Source: Neoceratodus forsteri (taxonomy: Eukaryota; Chordata; Ceratodontiformes; Ceratodontidae). Taken from it: a stretch of DNA of 64,000 bases. The translations under genes were made by a program, and so were the position numbers. Position 1 is the first letter of the stretch. Each line of letters begins with the position of its first letter. Shown here piece by piece: positions 42,787-54,564 of this stretch. The stretch is taken from assembly GCA_016271365.2 (NCBI GenBank), contig CM028132.1:588821001-588885000 (forward strand), written 5' to 3'. The notes beneath the pieces were generated by a model that searched no databases, was not told the DNA's origin, and was given only the letters and a program-made list of their open reading frames with translations.

Positions 42787-42955
42787 CCCATAGCTGTAGT
42801 CTCAGGGGATCCATGGATAATTAAAGATGCCTTAAGTTCAGAAACCTGCCCCAAAAAAGTGTTTTTTAATCAATTTTAAACTAAGAGACTGAGGAGCACA
42901 AGAAATTTGCTGCTTCCTGCAAGCTGCTCAGCAGCGCCCTCTTGGCTGTATCTTT

Positions 42956-43745
42956 AATAAAATTGCTTTGACATGTCTAACATCAAGTTTAGAAATGTGA
43001 CGAATTGAAGGTGGTATAGCACAAAGGACATTTGTTATTTGTTTCCTTTGTAGCTGATGAAATGAAAAGTACTAGAGGAAATGAGAAGTTTCTAAACAGG
43101 CATTAAGTAAGAACTGCTTTTGGTTATTTAAATACACAAATGTTTAAGGAAACGAAACAGGAATGCTTGTTTAAAGTACTTTTATTTTTCAGATGGTGAC
43201 AGAATTGTATAATCTGGAACAGAAATGAAGTGAGTGGTACCTTGCCCTTATAATGTACTTAAGTGAAGTATGAAGGAAATTGTGAAATATATAATTTATT
43301 GATGTTTTAAATTTGATATATACACAGGTGTGTGTAAGCTAAATAACCATTATGTAAGCACTTGTTTTTTCTAAGCACATTTGGGTGTGTGGATAATATT
43401 AGAATATAAAATGTAAGAATATTTATACAAAAACTTTCCGATTTACATTTAGAACTACTTTTCACCCAGAGGAAGGGTTATTTTGGACACCCCAAAACAC
43501 TGGTGGCTTGTTTGGAAGGGAAGAAATAATGTAAAGAAAGGGGGAAAGTAGGGAACACAGGTAAATGGGCAGAGACAGAACCCAAACACTTTAAAAACAT
43601 TTCTGTAGTTTTTAAAATACATAAACTGGAATCAGGGATTAGGGAGCCTGTTCAAGAGAAAGCTACACCCCAGGCATCATCACCATTAACCTGGCAAGTT
43701 CAACAGTTTTGAAAAAAGCCTAGCTTTTACATGTATAATGCTTAG
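42956..43745. other. AT-rich, no gene recognised
   Basis: No ORF with known motifs and no repeat I could pair elsewhere in the window. Confidence 0.4.
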
Positions 43746-44150
43746 ATTGGGGGCCACTCAGTGGCCATGCAGAAGCATGTTGTGCTCCCGTGCCATTGAC
43801 CTGGGTTTGGGAGTGGACCCAGGATCCTGGCAATTATGCGGCCAGCTGGGATGCATGGTCCATTGACAGAGCGTTCTAGCCCAGTGAGGAGAAGGTATTC
43901 CACCTCTGCAGTGACCTCTGCTGGTGAGTTAGGGAGATTGCTCTTGCAGCAGGAGTGCACTGCTTGCATGTGAAGCTAACAGTAGCTGTGGGTGCCAGTG
44001 CAGGGGGGTTAGTGGGGAAAAACAGGAAGGAAAATCCAAGCTGTAGAATATTGTGACAGTAACAGGCACTCCTAGACCCTTTTCCTGCTCCTTATAGAGC
44101 CCCACTAGTCCGACAGTGGGAAGGGGGGGGTGTCTGGGCCGGAGTTCACC
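43746..44150 (+). mobile_element. Possible tRNA-derived SINE
   Basis: 'gggccactcagtggccatgc' followed ~35 nt later by 'gacctgggtttgggagtgga' is reminiscent of A and B boxes, and the B-box-like word resembles that of the SINE at 2751. No clear TSD or tail was found, so the call and the right boundary are tentative. Confidence 0.3.
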
Positions 44151-44184
44151 AGCAGGAAATGACAGAAAGCAATAAAGACATGAC

Positions 44185-44470
44185 AAAATATTTATTTATT
44201 TGAAAAGGTTTTCACCAGGAAAGACAACATGAGCTGTAAACAGCTTGTTTCCAGAAGGTCTGGGGGTTACATAGATGAGAATGAGCAAAAACATAATAAA
44301 ATAAGATACATACAGTGCAAAATTCAAATACATAAAAGGTGAGGTACTAATACAATCCCACCGCAATTTTAGGCAACAGACAGTATCGTGTTGAAGAGTG
44401 TTATATAGCAAAGTAAAAAGCCAGAGACAGAGGGTGAGACATAACAGGGGTAAACAGGACAATATGCAGG
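44185..44470 (-). mobile_element. Possible retroposon 3' end with (AAAT)n tail
   Basis: On the minus strand it ends '...ggtgaaaaccttttcaaataaataaata', a short tandem A-rich tail, preceded by sequence without coding motifs. LINE/SINE 3' ends look like this, but the family is not recognised. Confidence 0.35.
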
Positions 44471-44699
44471 TATAACATATAAGGTAGCAATCCTAGAAAA
44501 GGTAGCCTATACGGTATAGGGCAGAAGGAGAGCAAAAGTATCAGGATGAGTACACGGATTACTAAGTGCAGTTAGATCTAGAGAGGTAACTAAGTGCTAA
44601 GAAGAATTTAGAAGAGTGGGAGTTGAAACACAAGAAGTGGAGGTGGTGGGTGAAGGGGGGGGGAATGGAAGGAGGAGGAGAGAGGAGAGGCAAACCAAG

Positions 44700-45275
44700 A
44701 GCTAATTCCCTTCAGGATGCTGGGAACCCTACAAGGGAGCAGGACCTGGGAGAAAAGGAGAAGAATGAGTAGGGAGGTAGGGAGGAAGGGGAAGGTCATG
44801 AAATAGATCCCCTTCAGGATGCAGAGAACCCTGCAAGAGGACAGGGCCTGGCAGATATGGAGAGGAAAAAGGGGGAGGAAGGGTAGGAGGGGGAGAGAAG
44901 GGGAAACCCAAGAAACCATTCCCCCTCAGGTTGCTGATAACCCAGGAAGGGGACAGGACCTGGCAGAAAGGGAGAAGAGAGGGAGGAAAGGGAGGAAGCA
45001 GACCAAGAACTATTCTCCTTCAGGATGCTGAGAACCCTGTAAGGTGAAAGGTCGCAGAAGAGAAGGGAGATAGGGAGAGGTGAGAGGGAAGGGGAGAGGG
45101 AGTACAGGGTGAGTAGTGGGGGGTGGGTGGTGGTGGTTGCAAGACAAGAACTGTTCCCCTCCAGGATGCTGGGAACCCTGTAAGGGGACTGAATCTAGCA
45201 GAAAGGAAGAGGGGAGGGGATGGGGAAGAATATTGGGGGTAGGAAGTGGGGGAATATGATGCAAGCTAAGGACCA
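44700..45275 (+). repeat. Purine-rich minisatellite, about 92-139-bp units (5 copies before an L2)
   Basis: The word 'cttcaggatgctgggaaccct..aaggggacaggacctgg' recurs with changes near 44710, 44813, 44925, 45017 and 45156, each followed by a variable G/A-rich stretch. A further copy ('aacaggatgcagagagcccc.ctaggggacagg') appears at 47618, after the L2 element. The array was therefore interrupted by the L2. Confidence 0.75.
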
Positions 45276-47610
45276 TAAGGTTCAGTTTTGGGGCTCCCTC
45301 AAATGGACCTACCCCTCCGGAGATGGTCCAGTACTGCCCTTTGAGGGGAGTTACCCCGATGGTCTTTTGGCGGTACTGGACCTATCGGGATTGCTGGGTG
45401 AAAGCACAAGTCCTGGGGATCTTGTTCTAGCCTATAATAAGGCAGTGGGGGATGCCCTGGACCTGATTGCTGTGGTTTGTGTTTGACCACTCACTCTTTG
45501 CCCAAGGTCCCCTTGGTATGATGGGTCCTTGAAGGAGTTAAGGCGGGGTGGTCGAAGGCTGGAGAGAGCATGGCAGAAATCTGGCCTGCATGCTGACAGG
45601 CTTAGATTGATGGAACATTATAATAGCTAACAATCAGAAATCACCTGTAAGAAGGCAGGGTTCCTGTCCAGGGAGATTCCTGCTGCGCATAACTGACCTG
45701 CTCAACTCTTTTGTACTGTGGACAGATTGTGCAATCCAATCTGTCTACAGTCCAGAAGAGTTTTTTCACAAGCTAAGTGTGATGAGCCAGCTCGATTCTT
45801 CTCAGATAAGGTTGCCAGTATCAGGTCAGAATCGGCCCGGCTCTCTCCAAGAGGGGTTGTGGTGGTCGATGGGAAGTGGTGAGTGCCCAGTCTGTCTGGA
45901 CGGACTTCAGCTGACTGGAATTCACAGACATTGTGAAGATTGTCCAGACTTTGCACCCAACCTGTTGTAGTTTGGATCCTGGCACTACCTCTTTTTTAGT
46001 GGGATGTGTTGATGTTATCTGCCCGATCCTAGCTGAAATTGTATGGAGATCCTTGGAGAGGGGATCCTTTCCAGATCCCTTGAAGGAGGCGGTCATTCAA
46101 CCACTCCTTAAAAAGCCCTCCTTGGATCCCATCGATCCAGCTAACTACCATCCTGTCTCTAACCTTCCCTTTGTAGGGAAGGTTATTAAGAAGGTGGTCG
46201 CATTGCAACTTGACAGTCATTTGGTAACTCACAATGTCTATGAAGCTCTCCAGTCTGGTTTTAGGAAGAAGAATAGCATGGAGACAGCTCTTGTTCGGGT
46301 ATTAAATGACCTCCTGATGGCGACAGATTGAAAGGCTCGTACCATCTTGGTCCTTCTCGATCTCTTAGCAGCTTTCGATACTGTGGACCATGAGGTGCTT
46401 TTAGAGACCCTGCAGTTCCTTTGTGGACTGTCAGGTACAGTTCTCAAATGGTTGCTATCTTTCCTGACAGGTAGGTCTCAGAGGGTGGTCACTGAAATTT
46501 ATTCCTCTGATGACCTCCCCCAGTCCTGCTGGGTGCCACAGGGTTCCATACTGGTGCCCATGTTGTTTGCAGTGTATATGATGCCCTTAGGAGACATCAT
46601 CAGGCGTTATGGCTTGAGTTTTCACTGCTATGCAGATGATACTCAGCTGTATATGTCCTTTGTGCCCAGACAGGTTGATGCTGTCTCCATGCTAAATAAC
46701 TGCCTTTCTGAGATTAAAGACTGGATGAGTTTGAGTTGTCTGAGATTGAATCCAGATAAGACTGAGGTGCTGGTCGTGGAACCAGGCTGCCTGGGGGTGG
46801 GTGTTGGTGCTGGACACGAGTCGGGTCTTTGGCTTGATGGTGTCCAGCTCACCACCTCCGATCGGGTGTGCAACTTGGGCATTGTTCTTGACGATGGCTT
46901 GACCTTGAAGTATCAGGTGTTGGCTGTCATCAAGTTCTCATTTTATCATCTGAGGAACATTACCCAGGTGAAACACCTGATTCCCTGGGTGACCTTCCAA
47001 CACTGGTCCATGCCTTCATCACTACCCATCTTGACTACTGCAATGTCCTCTACCTGGGGCTATCTGGGGTTGATATCCATCGCTTGCAGCTAGTGCAGAA
47101 TGCTGCAGCCAGGTTATTAACTGGTACTTCTAGGTCCAGTCATATTACGCCTGTCCTGCATGAACTGCACTGGCTGCCAGTACAGTGGCGGATCACCTAT
47201 AAGGTAGGCTTGCTTACCTTTAAAGCCCTATATAAACTGGGACCCAACTACCTTAAAGATCTTCTGACTCCCTACTCCCCCAATTGCCCTCTCTGATCCA
47301 CTAACGAGGGATTGCTAGAGAGTCCCAGGGTCCATCTAAGAACATCTGGAGTTCGTGCTTTTCCTTTTGCAGCACTGACCCTGTGAAATTCTCTACCTCG
47401 TCAGTTAAGAGACTGCCTGACCATTAATACTTTTAAATCTATGTTGAAAACATATCTTTTCTCTTTGGTCTTCCTGGATTAACTGAATGACTTGAATTAG
47501 TTGATTTGAAATGTTTTTATTATTTGTTTTACTGTATTTATACTTTGTGCAGTGCCTTGGCTTTGAAAGGTGCTATAAAAATGAAGACTGATTGATTGAT
47601 TGATTGACTG
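45276..47610 (+). mobile_element. L2-type LINE, 5' truncated
   Basis: It runs from the endonuclease-RT linker ('WYDGSLKELRRGGRRLERAW' at about 45510) through RT and the C-terminal domain to a 3' tail of tandem 'tgat' (47591-47607). The 3'UTR word 'ttgaaaggtgctataaaaat' matches the L2 end at 6485-6790. Only a few stops and frameshifts occur, so this is less decayed than the first CR1-like copy. It lies inside a minisatellite array. Confidence 0.88.
45933..47093 (+). pseudogene. L2 reverse transcriptase, nearly intact
   Basis: 45933-46331 reads 'FPDPLKEAVIQPLLKKPSLD', 'NYHPVSNLPFVGKVIKKVVA', 'ALQSGFRKKNSMETALVRVL', then a TGA at 46329-46331. From 46332 the frame continues: 'TILVLLDLLAAFDTVDHEVL' (first catalytic Asp), 'SCWVPQGSILVPMLFAVY', 'FHCYADDTQLY' (intact YADD) and 'CLRLNPDKTEVLVV' to 47093. 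One stop thus separates two long open segments in the same phase. The C-terminal 'LVQNAAARLLTGTSR', 'LHELHWLPVQWRI' and 'FKALYKLGP' follow at 47084-47296. Confidence 0.9.
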
Positions 47611-47617
47611 TACCCCA

Positions 47618-47720
47618 ACAGGATGCAGAGAGCCCCACTAGGGGACAGGACTGATTGGAAAAGTAGAAAGGGAGAAGAGAGAGGAGCGGTGGTTAGGTGC
47701 AGTTACAGGAATGAACAGTG
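47618..47720 (+). repeat. Minisatellite unit on the far side of the L2
   Basis: 'aacaggatgcagagagcccc' and 'aggggacagg' followed by a G/A-rich stretch continue the array seen at 44700-45275, showing where the L2 landed. Confidence 0.65.
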
Positions 47721-48468
47721 TGCTTATGGAGGAGGAATGAAAGTGAATGGCAGGAACGTGCTGAGTAAATTTCTAGTGGGAGGGAGTCCTAGGTATCAGG
47801 AAACTTATATGAGAAGGTGGAGCAGCCTGATGTAGTGCGCCGGGGTGGGAGGGCGAGGGTTCTGTGGGTGGAGTCGTGGAGGGTATACGGGTGGGGGGAC
47901 AAAAAGCTTGATAAAAAAATAATGCTGGGATTGGTATGAAATAGAAATGTGGTTATTAATGTAATTTTTATTGGGGATTGATTTCTTTACAGCACAAGTA
48001 GCTCTATTTGCACTAAAGGGCTATTATATTCAACAACTATACAAACTGGGCAAGGACATCACAGCAAAGGGTGACATTTGGCAGATCAGTGCCTGGTTGG
48101 ACACCTTTACTAACTTATGGTGGTCTTCCAGACTTGTAGGGGATGAGTTTCACTGGAATATAGACAGATGTATTTGGCAGGGGAGCGGGAGTACAGTGAC
48201 AAATGGCTTCAATAGATGTGAGCAGAGGAGGAAAATTAAAAAAACAAAACATCATTTCACCTTCTGTGATACAGGTGCTGTACTGTCAGCTACACATAAC
48301 TGTTGAATCTGAGACTATTATATTGACTCACACATGCACACATCATTACATTGAATATTTTAAATAACAGTATTTCAATAAAGATTTACTGTACTTATTC
48401 TGTGTTTTAGTGTTTTTCACAAGTTTGCCCATTTTATAATAGCAGTACTACAGAATGTGTGTCATTTA
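47721..48468. other. No gene recognised; one unassigned 111-codon ORF
   Basis: A plus-strand ORF at 47971-48306 ('FALKGYYIQQLYKLGKDITA...') is preceded by 'ttgatttctttacag', which could be a splice acceptor. I recognise no family and see no neighbouring exon, so I do not call it a gene. Confidence 0.3.
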
Positions 48469-48612
48469 AGCAATATACCCCTCCAGGGAGTGGGAATACT
48501 AGTAGATTTACCACGGCTGGTGTGGTTCGGTCACGAGGTGCAGCCAAGTGACTTAACCACATCAGAAGTGTTAAATCCACCAGTATACCCACTCCCTGGA
48601 GGGGTATATTGC
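48469..48612. mobile_element. Palindromic MITE, 144 bp, ~42-bp arms
   Basis: Left arm 'agcaatatacccctccaggg'... and right arm ...'ccctggaggggtatattgct' match over ~42 bp with about four mismatches. Because of the symmetry, ORFs on both strands share the peptide 'NIPLQGVGILVDL'. No target duplication is clear and there is no coding capacity. Confidence 0.8.
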
Positions 48613-49105
48613 TATTATACAATGTTTGCTTTTTTGGTAAGCAAAAAAAAAAGGAAATATATATTTGTTGTTTTCAAATGATTTTTTTATAGTTTTATTC
48701 TTCCACGAGAAAAAATAGTTCTGTATTTGTATATGGCCCTGATTTTCCGAGGTATTCAGATCACCAGAGGCTGCTTGAAGTGTTTCCCAATCTATATGTT
48801 CTGCTCGTGGCATGCTTGCGGTTTCTGTGTGGCTGCTTTCTGTGGTAGTAGCCGGGTCACTACCGGAGTACTAAGTAAGAGCACAAGATTTCATGTCGGG
48901 GGTTTCAGGCATATTTTCTATATCGGATAAGTTATTTTCAGTACTGAATATGTTTTCTAGCTCGTTTTTGTCATATAGATGGGATGTGGAAGGCATGGCT
49001 TTTTAAATTTACCGTGGTAGCACGTTTGAAGCGGCGTTCAATATGGCGGCAATTTCGGGTACTTTGGGAGGTCGAAGGGATATTTTTATTGGTGGCATGG
49101 GATCA
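48613..49105. other. No gene recognised
   Basis: AT-rich spacer between palindromes, without motifs. Confidence 0.4.
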
Positions 49106-49177
49106 GATTGGCTGGCACCTTTTCCAGTGCGGGCACTGGAGGATTTACATTGCTTAAAAGGTGCCAGCCAGCCAATC
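49106..49177. repeat. Nested hairpin (72 bp)
   Basis: 'gattggctggcacctttt' (49106-49123) pairs with 'aaaaggtgccagccagccaa' (49156-49175). Inside, 'ccagtgc' (49124-49130) pairs perfectly with 'gcactgg' (49133-49139). Could be a MITE core or an RNA hairpin. Confidence 0.7.
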
Positions 49178-50127
49178 AAAATGTGGGATTCTATATATTT
49201 TTTGTGCCCACTGTATAATGTGGGATTTACCTTGTTCCTGTGTGATTTAAGGCACTGCGCTATGCCTGCCACTCCACATGAGGTGTGGGTAAATGAATCA
49301 CACAATAACCCATATCCTGTTGTGTCGTATTGCTTAATTAGCTTTGCAATACTGAAAGAGAAGCTTGCTACACATGCTGGGCAGTCCATTTGCAGTGCTG
49401 AGTAAGGCATTTCAGTGTTCATCCTGTAGCACAATGAAGTCTGTAGTAAAATGTGAATATTGCATCCTGAGCAATGTGTGACCCTCGTAGAGAGGCTTTC
49501 ACTAATGAGTGATACTCCTTCTCATCTGCTGAATCAAGGAAAATAGGTGTTTAAAATTAGCAGCAACACAAAATAAGTAAGGAATAATAAGCAATAGGGA
49601 TACTTTTGCAAACGTGTGGCCAAGCACGGGTACCACTTTTATTTTGAGTGTTACCACTTGGGTTTGACACGGTTGAAGCAAGTTACAATTTAGTTGAAGG
49701 GGATGAATCTGTCCAAGTGTCCACTGAGTGGAGCCAGGATCAGATTTTGCAGCACATAGTTTGAAACAGCTTGGAAATGCAGCTTTTCACACTTTTCTGT
49801 TTCTAATCCTCATCCTTTGGTGTCAAGGGATTTGTCCTTCCATGTTTCTTCTCCCTCTCTCCCTCCTCCTCACAAAAAAATGAGTATAAGGTGGAATTTC
49901 ATTATTTTATAATGTCCTGGAGACCACTTTTGTTTTGGTTCTCTGAGCTTTTGTCCCTGATTGCAGAGTTACGGCAGCTGGGGATGATGAACAGAGTGCT
50001 GAAAGAGCACCTGACCTCTTACGGTATGGTCGGAAAATTACCTAAGTCGAACCCCCCCCACCAATGATGCCATATCCCGGGAAAAACTTTGAAAACATAA
50101 TATTTACACAGAACGTTGTCACATATT
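49178..50127. other. No gene recognised
   Basis: I see no coding motif or known repeat. A C-rich 'tctccctctctccctcctcc' stretch lies near 49850. Confidence 0.4.
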
Positions 50128-50135
50128 TTCTGGAG

Positions 50136-50414
50136 CAGAGGTGGTGTTAGGCTCAGGCGAACCATGCGGCCACTTGGGGCGCCAGCACAGAAGGGGCACA
50201 CTTAAGTTGAAAGTACAAGTAGAGAGAGCAGCAGGAAATGCAAAAAGTGTTAACATGGAAATCATGATTACTGTTGTCACCTTTGTATCCATAGACATTT
50301 TATCACTCTTTGAATGTGGGGTGGGGCAGACGGAGGACAGGGGGTGCTAGGAGCAGTGTAGAGGGCACCCTCGTTATTTCTGCTCGGGGCACTACAGGTC
50401 TAAAACTGGTCCTG
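50136..50414. mobile_element. hAT-like non-autonomous element, 279 bp, imperfect 8-bp TSD
   Basis: Flanked by ttctggag (50128-50135) and ttctatag (50415-50422), 6 of 8 identical. Termini are cagaggtggtgttaggc... and ...tctaaaactggtcctg, whose reverse complement is caggaccagttttaga. The start 'gttaggctcaggcgaacca' parallels 'gttttaggcaccagcgaacc' of the element at 42357, so the two are relatives. No coding capacity. Confidence 0.7.
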
Positions 50415-50422
50415 TTCTATAG

Positions 50423-52346
50423 TTATCATCCTTGCTTTCTTTTGTACTAGGGACAGCTGCTTGAAAATAGAATCCTGTCTCTCAAGACTTCCTCTGCTCC
50501 TGCTGTCTGTCTACATGTGATGTCATATTCCTCTGTTTTATGAATGGCAGTTGGTTGCCATGAAAATAATAATCACAGTAATACCTCTTGATTCTGTGGA
50601 AAATTCCTGTTTAATTGACTCAGTGGGGGTTCAGTCCTAGGTCTCAGGTTCATAGGTCGGTACTCTAAGCTCTCTGACTGTTTCCCATGTCGGATTGAGA
50701 TCTCCATCATAAACTAAGAAAACAGCCTTCTACTGTGTAGGAGCCCTTTCTCTACTATGAGACTGTAATTTGAATAAAGACAGCAGTCTCTTCTCACACT
50801 GCTGCCCTCCCCCATCTGTATAAAGAAGAAAGCTTGAACTGTGAAAAGGGCTTTTAGTTGAGTTTTACTGATCATGAATCATTACACAAAGAGCTGAGAA
50901 CTTTAAAGTAGAGTCTGCTGACAGACAAAAAAGATAATTACACTTCTGTCTCAGTCTGCCTTTTCTTGTTTGGGCTCTCACTTGACAACAGCATGCAGTA
51001 GTTACATGTCCCAACCATTTGAAAATTAGATCAGTAGTTAAGCCCAACACCTTACCACAGCAACATCAGAGGCTGGATCCAAGCCCAGCATGTGACTTTT
51101 TGTACCTCACTCAGCAGAGGCCGTGTTACCAAAGTGAACACCCTGACTGGGAAAAAACAACAGGAAAATGTTTCATGGTCTATGGACTTCTTTCTTTTAC
51201 AATTATTTACATCACAAAAAGCACATTTCTACTTTGATTTTTTGCAATAAATAGAAACAGGAGCATTCAGTTCCTAATTATAACACATATTTAATCTATT
51301 AACAAATATACCATGTGTATTGTACAAGCAGTGGATGTCTCATGGTCTATGTCTTTTTGTCCAGGCTGTCAGTGGTTCAAGAAAGAAAAGCTGCTTTTAT
51401 GTTCATCAGAATCATCAAAGTTATGCAGTTTACTGAAATTCTGCATGTGTTAGTCAACCTGCTAGGCTGTCCCTCATACTGCTATATCAGTTCACAAATT
51501 AGCATTTATGTTTTCTTGCACTGGCTTGCACAATGTTAGATGTAAAATATTCTGTTCCAGAATTCTTCCATTCTTCAGATAATAACCCTTTAAGTGTGGG
51601 CTATAGTTTCATCCGGAATAACACAGAGAAATGGGTGCAGCTGTCTGTGGGAACAAGATGTGGTATATACTCCGATATTCACATATCCAGGGATTGTTTA
51701 GTGCAAGGCATAGTCAGGTGCCTTAATCTGGGACCCTAGTACTCCATGGCACATACGTTCTACTTTTTGTGGAAGGGCTACTAGGCATTTGCAGCAGTAT
51801 TTGTGCATTACTGACGTGGAGCCTTTGGAAACGAGTCCTTGACTCAGAGTGTTGTAATTCCGATATGTATATAAAATACATTTCAATATGAAGTAGCTAT
51901 TATTAGTCGTTATTATGTGATGTCACCAGTGACATCACTTGTTGAGACTAGAGGAAAGACTTTATCATAAACAAGGAGGATAAGGGAGCTAGGTTAAGGT
52001 TTATACAATGCGCTTGTTGGCAAAAGCACTCAGATAAATGCTCTATCCCAGTTGATGATGAACCTGACTCACAAGATAGCAATTACTGTATATCATATCA
52101 TATGAATCAGGTCATCACACCAGCTATTTCCACACTCCAGTTTGCCATAATCGTGGACCAACTGTGGAGTAAATCAAAACTAATTTTATGGCCAGATCTG
52201 TTGTTTTTCACCTAAACTGTCAAAATCAAAGCCAAAAGTTCAACTAACAGTGAACCATGCTGATAATGACTCATGGCTTCAGTCACAACTGCAAAAAACC
52301 CAAAAAAACTTTCATTCACTCAAACATGAATGACATGCCTCACATT
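50423..52346. other. No gene recognised; one 9-bp-stem palindrome
   Basis: Short ORFs lack motifs. 'gtgatgtca..cc ag..tgacatcac' at about 51916-51937 is a small perfect-stem palindrome. Nothing else is supported. Confidence 0.4.
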
Positions 52347-53790
52347 TAAAACAAGCATTTGTCAATGCTGAATGTTGTCTTGCTGGCATTGGCATTGGTA
52401 GTGCAGGAGTTAGAGAGATGCATAGTAGGAATGGCAGTGAAGTATGGACGATCAGCCACCCACCCTGCAGAGACTGACAAGCATTGTGTGCCTTTGGGTC
52501 GTGGCATAATGCCTATGCCATTTCCTCACCTACCCTGCAGACTCTGACAAGTGTTGCGTTGTGCCTTGGGGTCATTGGGCCTTATGCTCACCTCATTCCA
52601 TAAGGAAATACATTGAGATGGGTGCAGTATGGAGAATGGGTTGAGAACTTTGGGGCCAAAGCGGTCCAAAGGCACACCTTGATGCCTGTCACTGGCTGCA
52701 GGGTGGGGTGGAATGGCATTAGCATTACAGCTGTCAATCCAAGGCATGCCTCTGATGCCTGTCAGTTTCTACAGGGTGGGACATTATGGTTGGAAACCCT
52801 AACGCCCTGGGTATTTGTTGTATTGCACTCCAAATTTTCAACTTGGGCTTTTGTGACCCACCTCATTAAAGCATTTGGGACCTCCACTCATGAACAGTGG
52901 CACTGTGATTTGTTAATCTGTCCCAAATGTTGATTTCCCACAGTGACCGTGCCATTCTGCACCACATGTACGAAAACATATTTTGAGCAGGATGTGAAAA
53001 ATGACAGCTGTACCATTCATAAGGAGGTGTGAAGAAATGGCAATGTTGAAAATCTGGAGTGAAAATATTAAAAATTCTCGAAGTTACGAGCGTGCATGGA
53101 AACTGCACAATGCATGCTCATAACACAGTCATTTTGTGGACTTCTTTCACCAAATTTTCAATATAGGCATTTTGGGACCTCTGTGGGTGAACAGTGTCAC
53201 TATGATTTTCTTAATCTTTCCCAAACTTTGATTTCCCACAGCAACCAAGCCATCGTATGCCAGATGTGCGAAAACGTATTTCAGGCAGAATGTGAAAAAT
53301 GACAGCTGGACTGTTCATAAGGAGGTGTGAAAAAATGGCACTGTTGAAAATCTGGAGTGAAAATATTAAAAATTCTCTAACTTACGAGCGTGTGTGGAAA
53401 CTGCGTAACACACGCTCATAACACAGTTATTTTTTAGAACTTTTTCACCAGATTTGCAGCATAGGCTTTTTGGGAGCCCACCACATGAACAGTGACACTG
53501 TCATTTTGTTAATCGATCCTGAAAGGTGATTCCGTGCAGTGACTGCGAAATCACCTTTTGGGACCAAATAATGACATGACAGTAACTGAGTTAATGAGGT
53601 GGGGTCCCAAGAACCCCATGTTGAAAATCTGGAGCCAAAAGTCACAAAAATGGCCAAGCTATCCACCTAAGTTTACCCCCCCATTGATGCCATTATGCAG
53701 CTTACTGGCATTTTTTCAGTTTGCAGTCAGCTTTGAAGAGTGCAGATGTGTTCCCGCTACACTGAAGATCATTGCCTCGGAACCCAGAGG
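52347..53790 (-). repeat. 1.3-kb interspersed repeat with 298-bp internal tandem, copy 2 (inverted)
   Basis: Reverse complement of 25161-27095 without the retroposon insert. The 298-bp period is the same: 'aaggaggtgt' at 53021 and 53319. Outer parts also match: 'gggaacacatctgcactctt' (25190) versus its complement near 53740, and 'gacaaatgcttgt' (27090) versus 'acaagcatttgtc' (52352). Conservation of both ends and of the tandem period shows one defined family. Confidence 0.78.
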
Positions 53791-54564
53791 TAAATATGGG
53801 GTAGGGGATGTGGGGAGGTAGAGTGCACAGAGGGTGGGTGCAGGTTGGGGAAGGGCTACAACCAACAGCGAAGGACCGTTTTCTTGTTTACAGGTGATAA
53901 AAAAAAAAAAAACTTTTAGGGAAGGTTCTTCTTTTTTCCAGGTTTGCTTTGGAGCACACTAGGGTGTGCTCCAGTGTGTCACCTGGGTGTTTTGGGGTAC
54001 TGGAGCCAACGGGAATGGGCAACCCATCAGTAAAGAAAACGCGGTTCGTGTTAGGGCATGATGCAAAGGGGATAGGGCACCTCTTGCAGACAAATTAAAG
54101 TAGTAGTACATTATGCCGACAAAGATTGGGTTCCCCCATCCACAAACCAATTGAACTGGGGAGGGGGCATGCTGACAGGGGTACTGGGCACCCCCGAAGT
54201 CGGCTTACTGGGGATTGTGAGAGGTGGATGGCGATAGCAGCTGCCATGTTTATTGAAATATTACACCAGAGGCAAGGCATGCCCTGCAATGATGGGGAGC
54301 TCCCTCATTGCAGCGGCAAAATAGCTTCAAGTTGGTGGCACTCTTCTGCAGTGCTGTTATAGACAGTGTGCTGTTTCATTCATGCCACAGAGACCAGCCC
54401 AAAAAAGCAGTGGTGCCATTGGCCACAACATGACCGCACCTCCAAAACCTGCTTCTCCACACCGTGCTACCACAACATATTTAACTTGTGCTGCGCGTGC
54501 CAAGACAACATCTTGAAAATGACAAATAGCTTGCTGATCTGAGTGCTTTTGCACACATTGATTA
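53791..54564. other. No gene recognised; one stable hairpin
   Basis: 'ggagcacac tagg gtgtgctcc' at 53951-53972 is a perfect 9-bp stem with a 4-nt loop. The A-run at 53900-53913 and other sequence carry no motif. Confidence 0.4.

Larger units (their letters stand above)
40733..42955 (-). mobile_element. L1-type ORF1-only element (HAL1-like) with 12-bp TSD
   Basis: A perfect 12-bp direct repeat ggctgtatcttt flanks the element (40733-40744 and 42944-42955). On the minus strand it holds a short 5'UTR (42943-42795), a hAT-like insert (42357-42786), one L1-type ORF1 (42356-41455), about 700 bp of non-coding 3' sequence and a poly(A) (T run at 40742-40752) preceded by 'tttttattgaaaaattatac'. No endonuclease or RT motif is present. 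Without the insert it is about 1.76 kb. HAL1 elements of mammals have this half-L1 plan. The alternative is a later deletion of ORF2. Confidence 0.75.

Noticed and set aside
43746..44150. A second full SINE of the 2751 family
   Set aside because: Only the B-box-like word matches; no TSD or tail found. Kept as a low-confidence feature, not claimed as the same family.
47971..48306. 111-codon plus-strand ORF preceded by a splice-acceptor-like tttctttacag
   Set aside because: No recognisable family, no partner exon and no conserved motif; acceptor-like strings are common. Mentioned only as unassigned.
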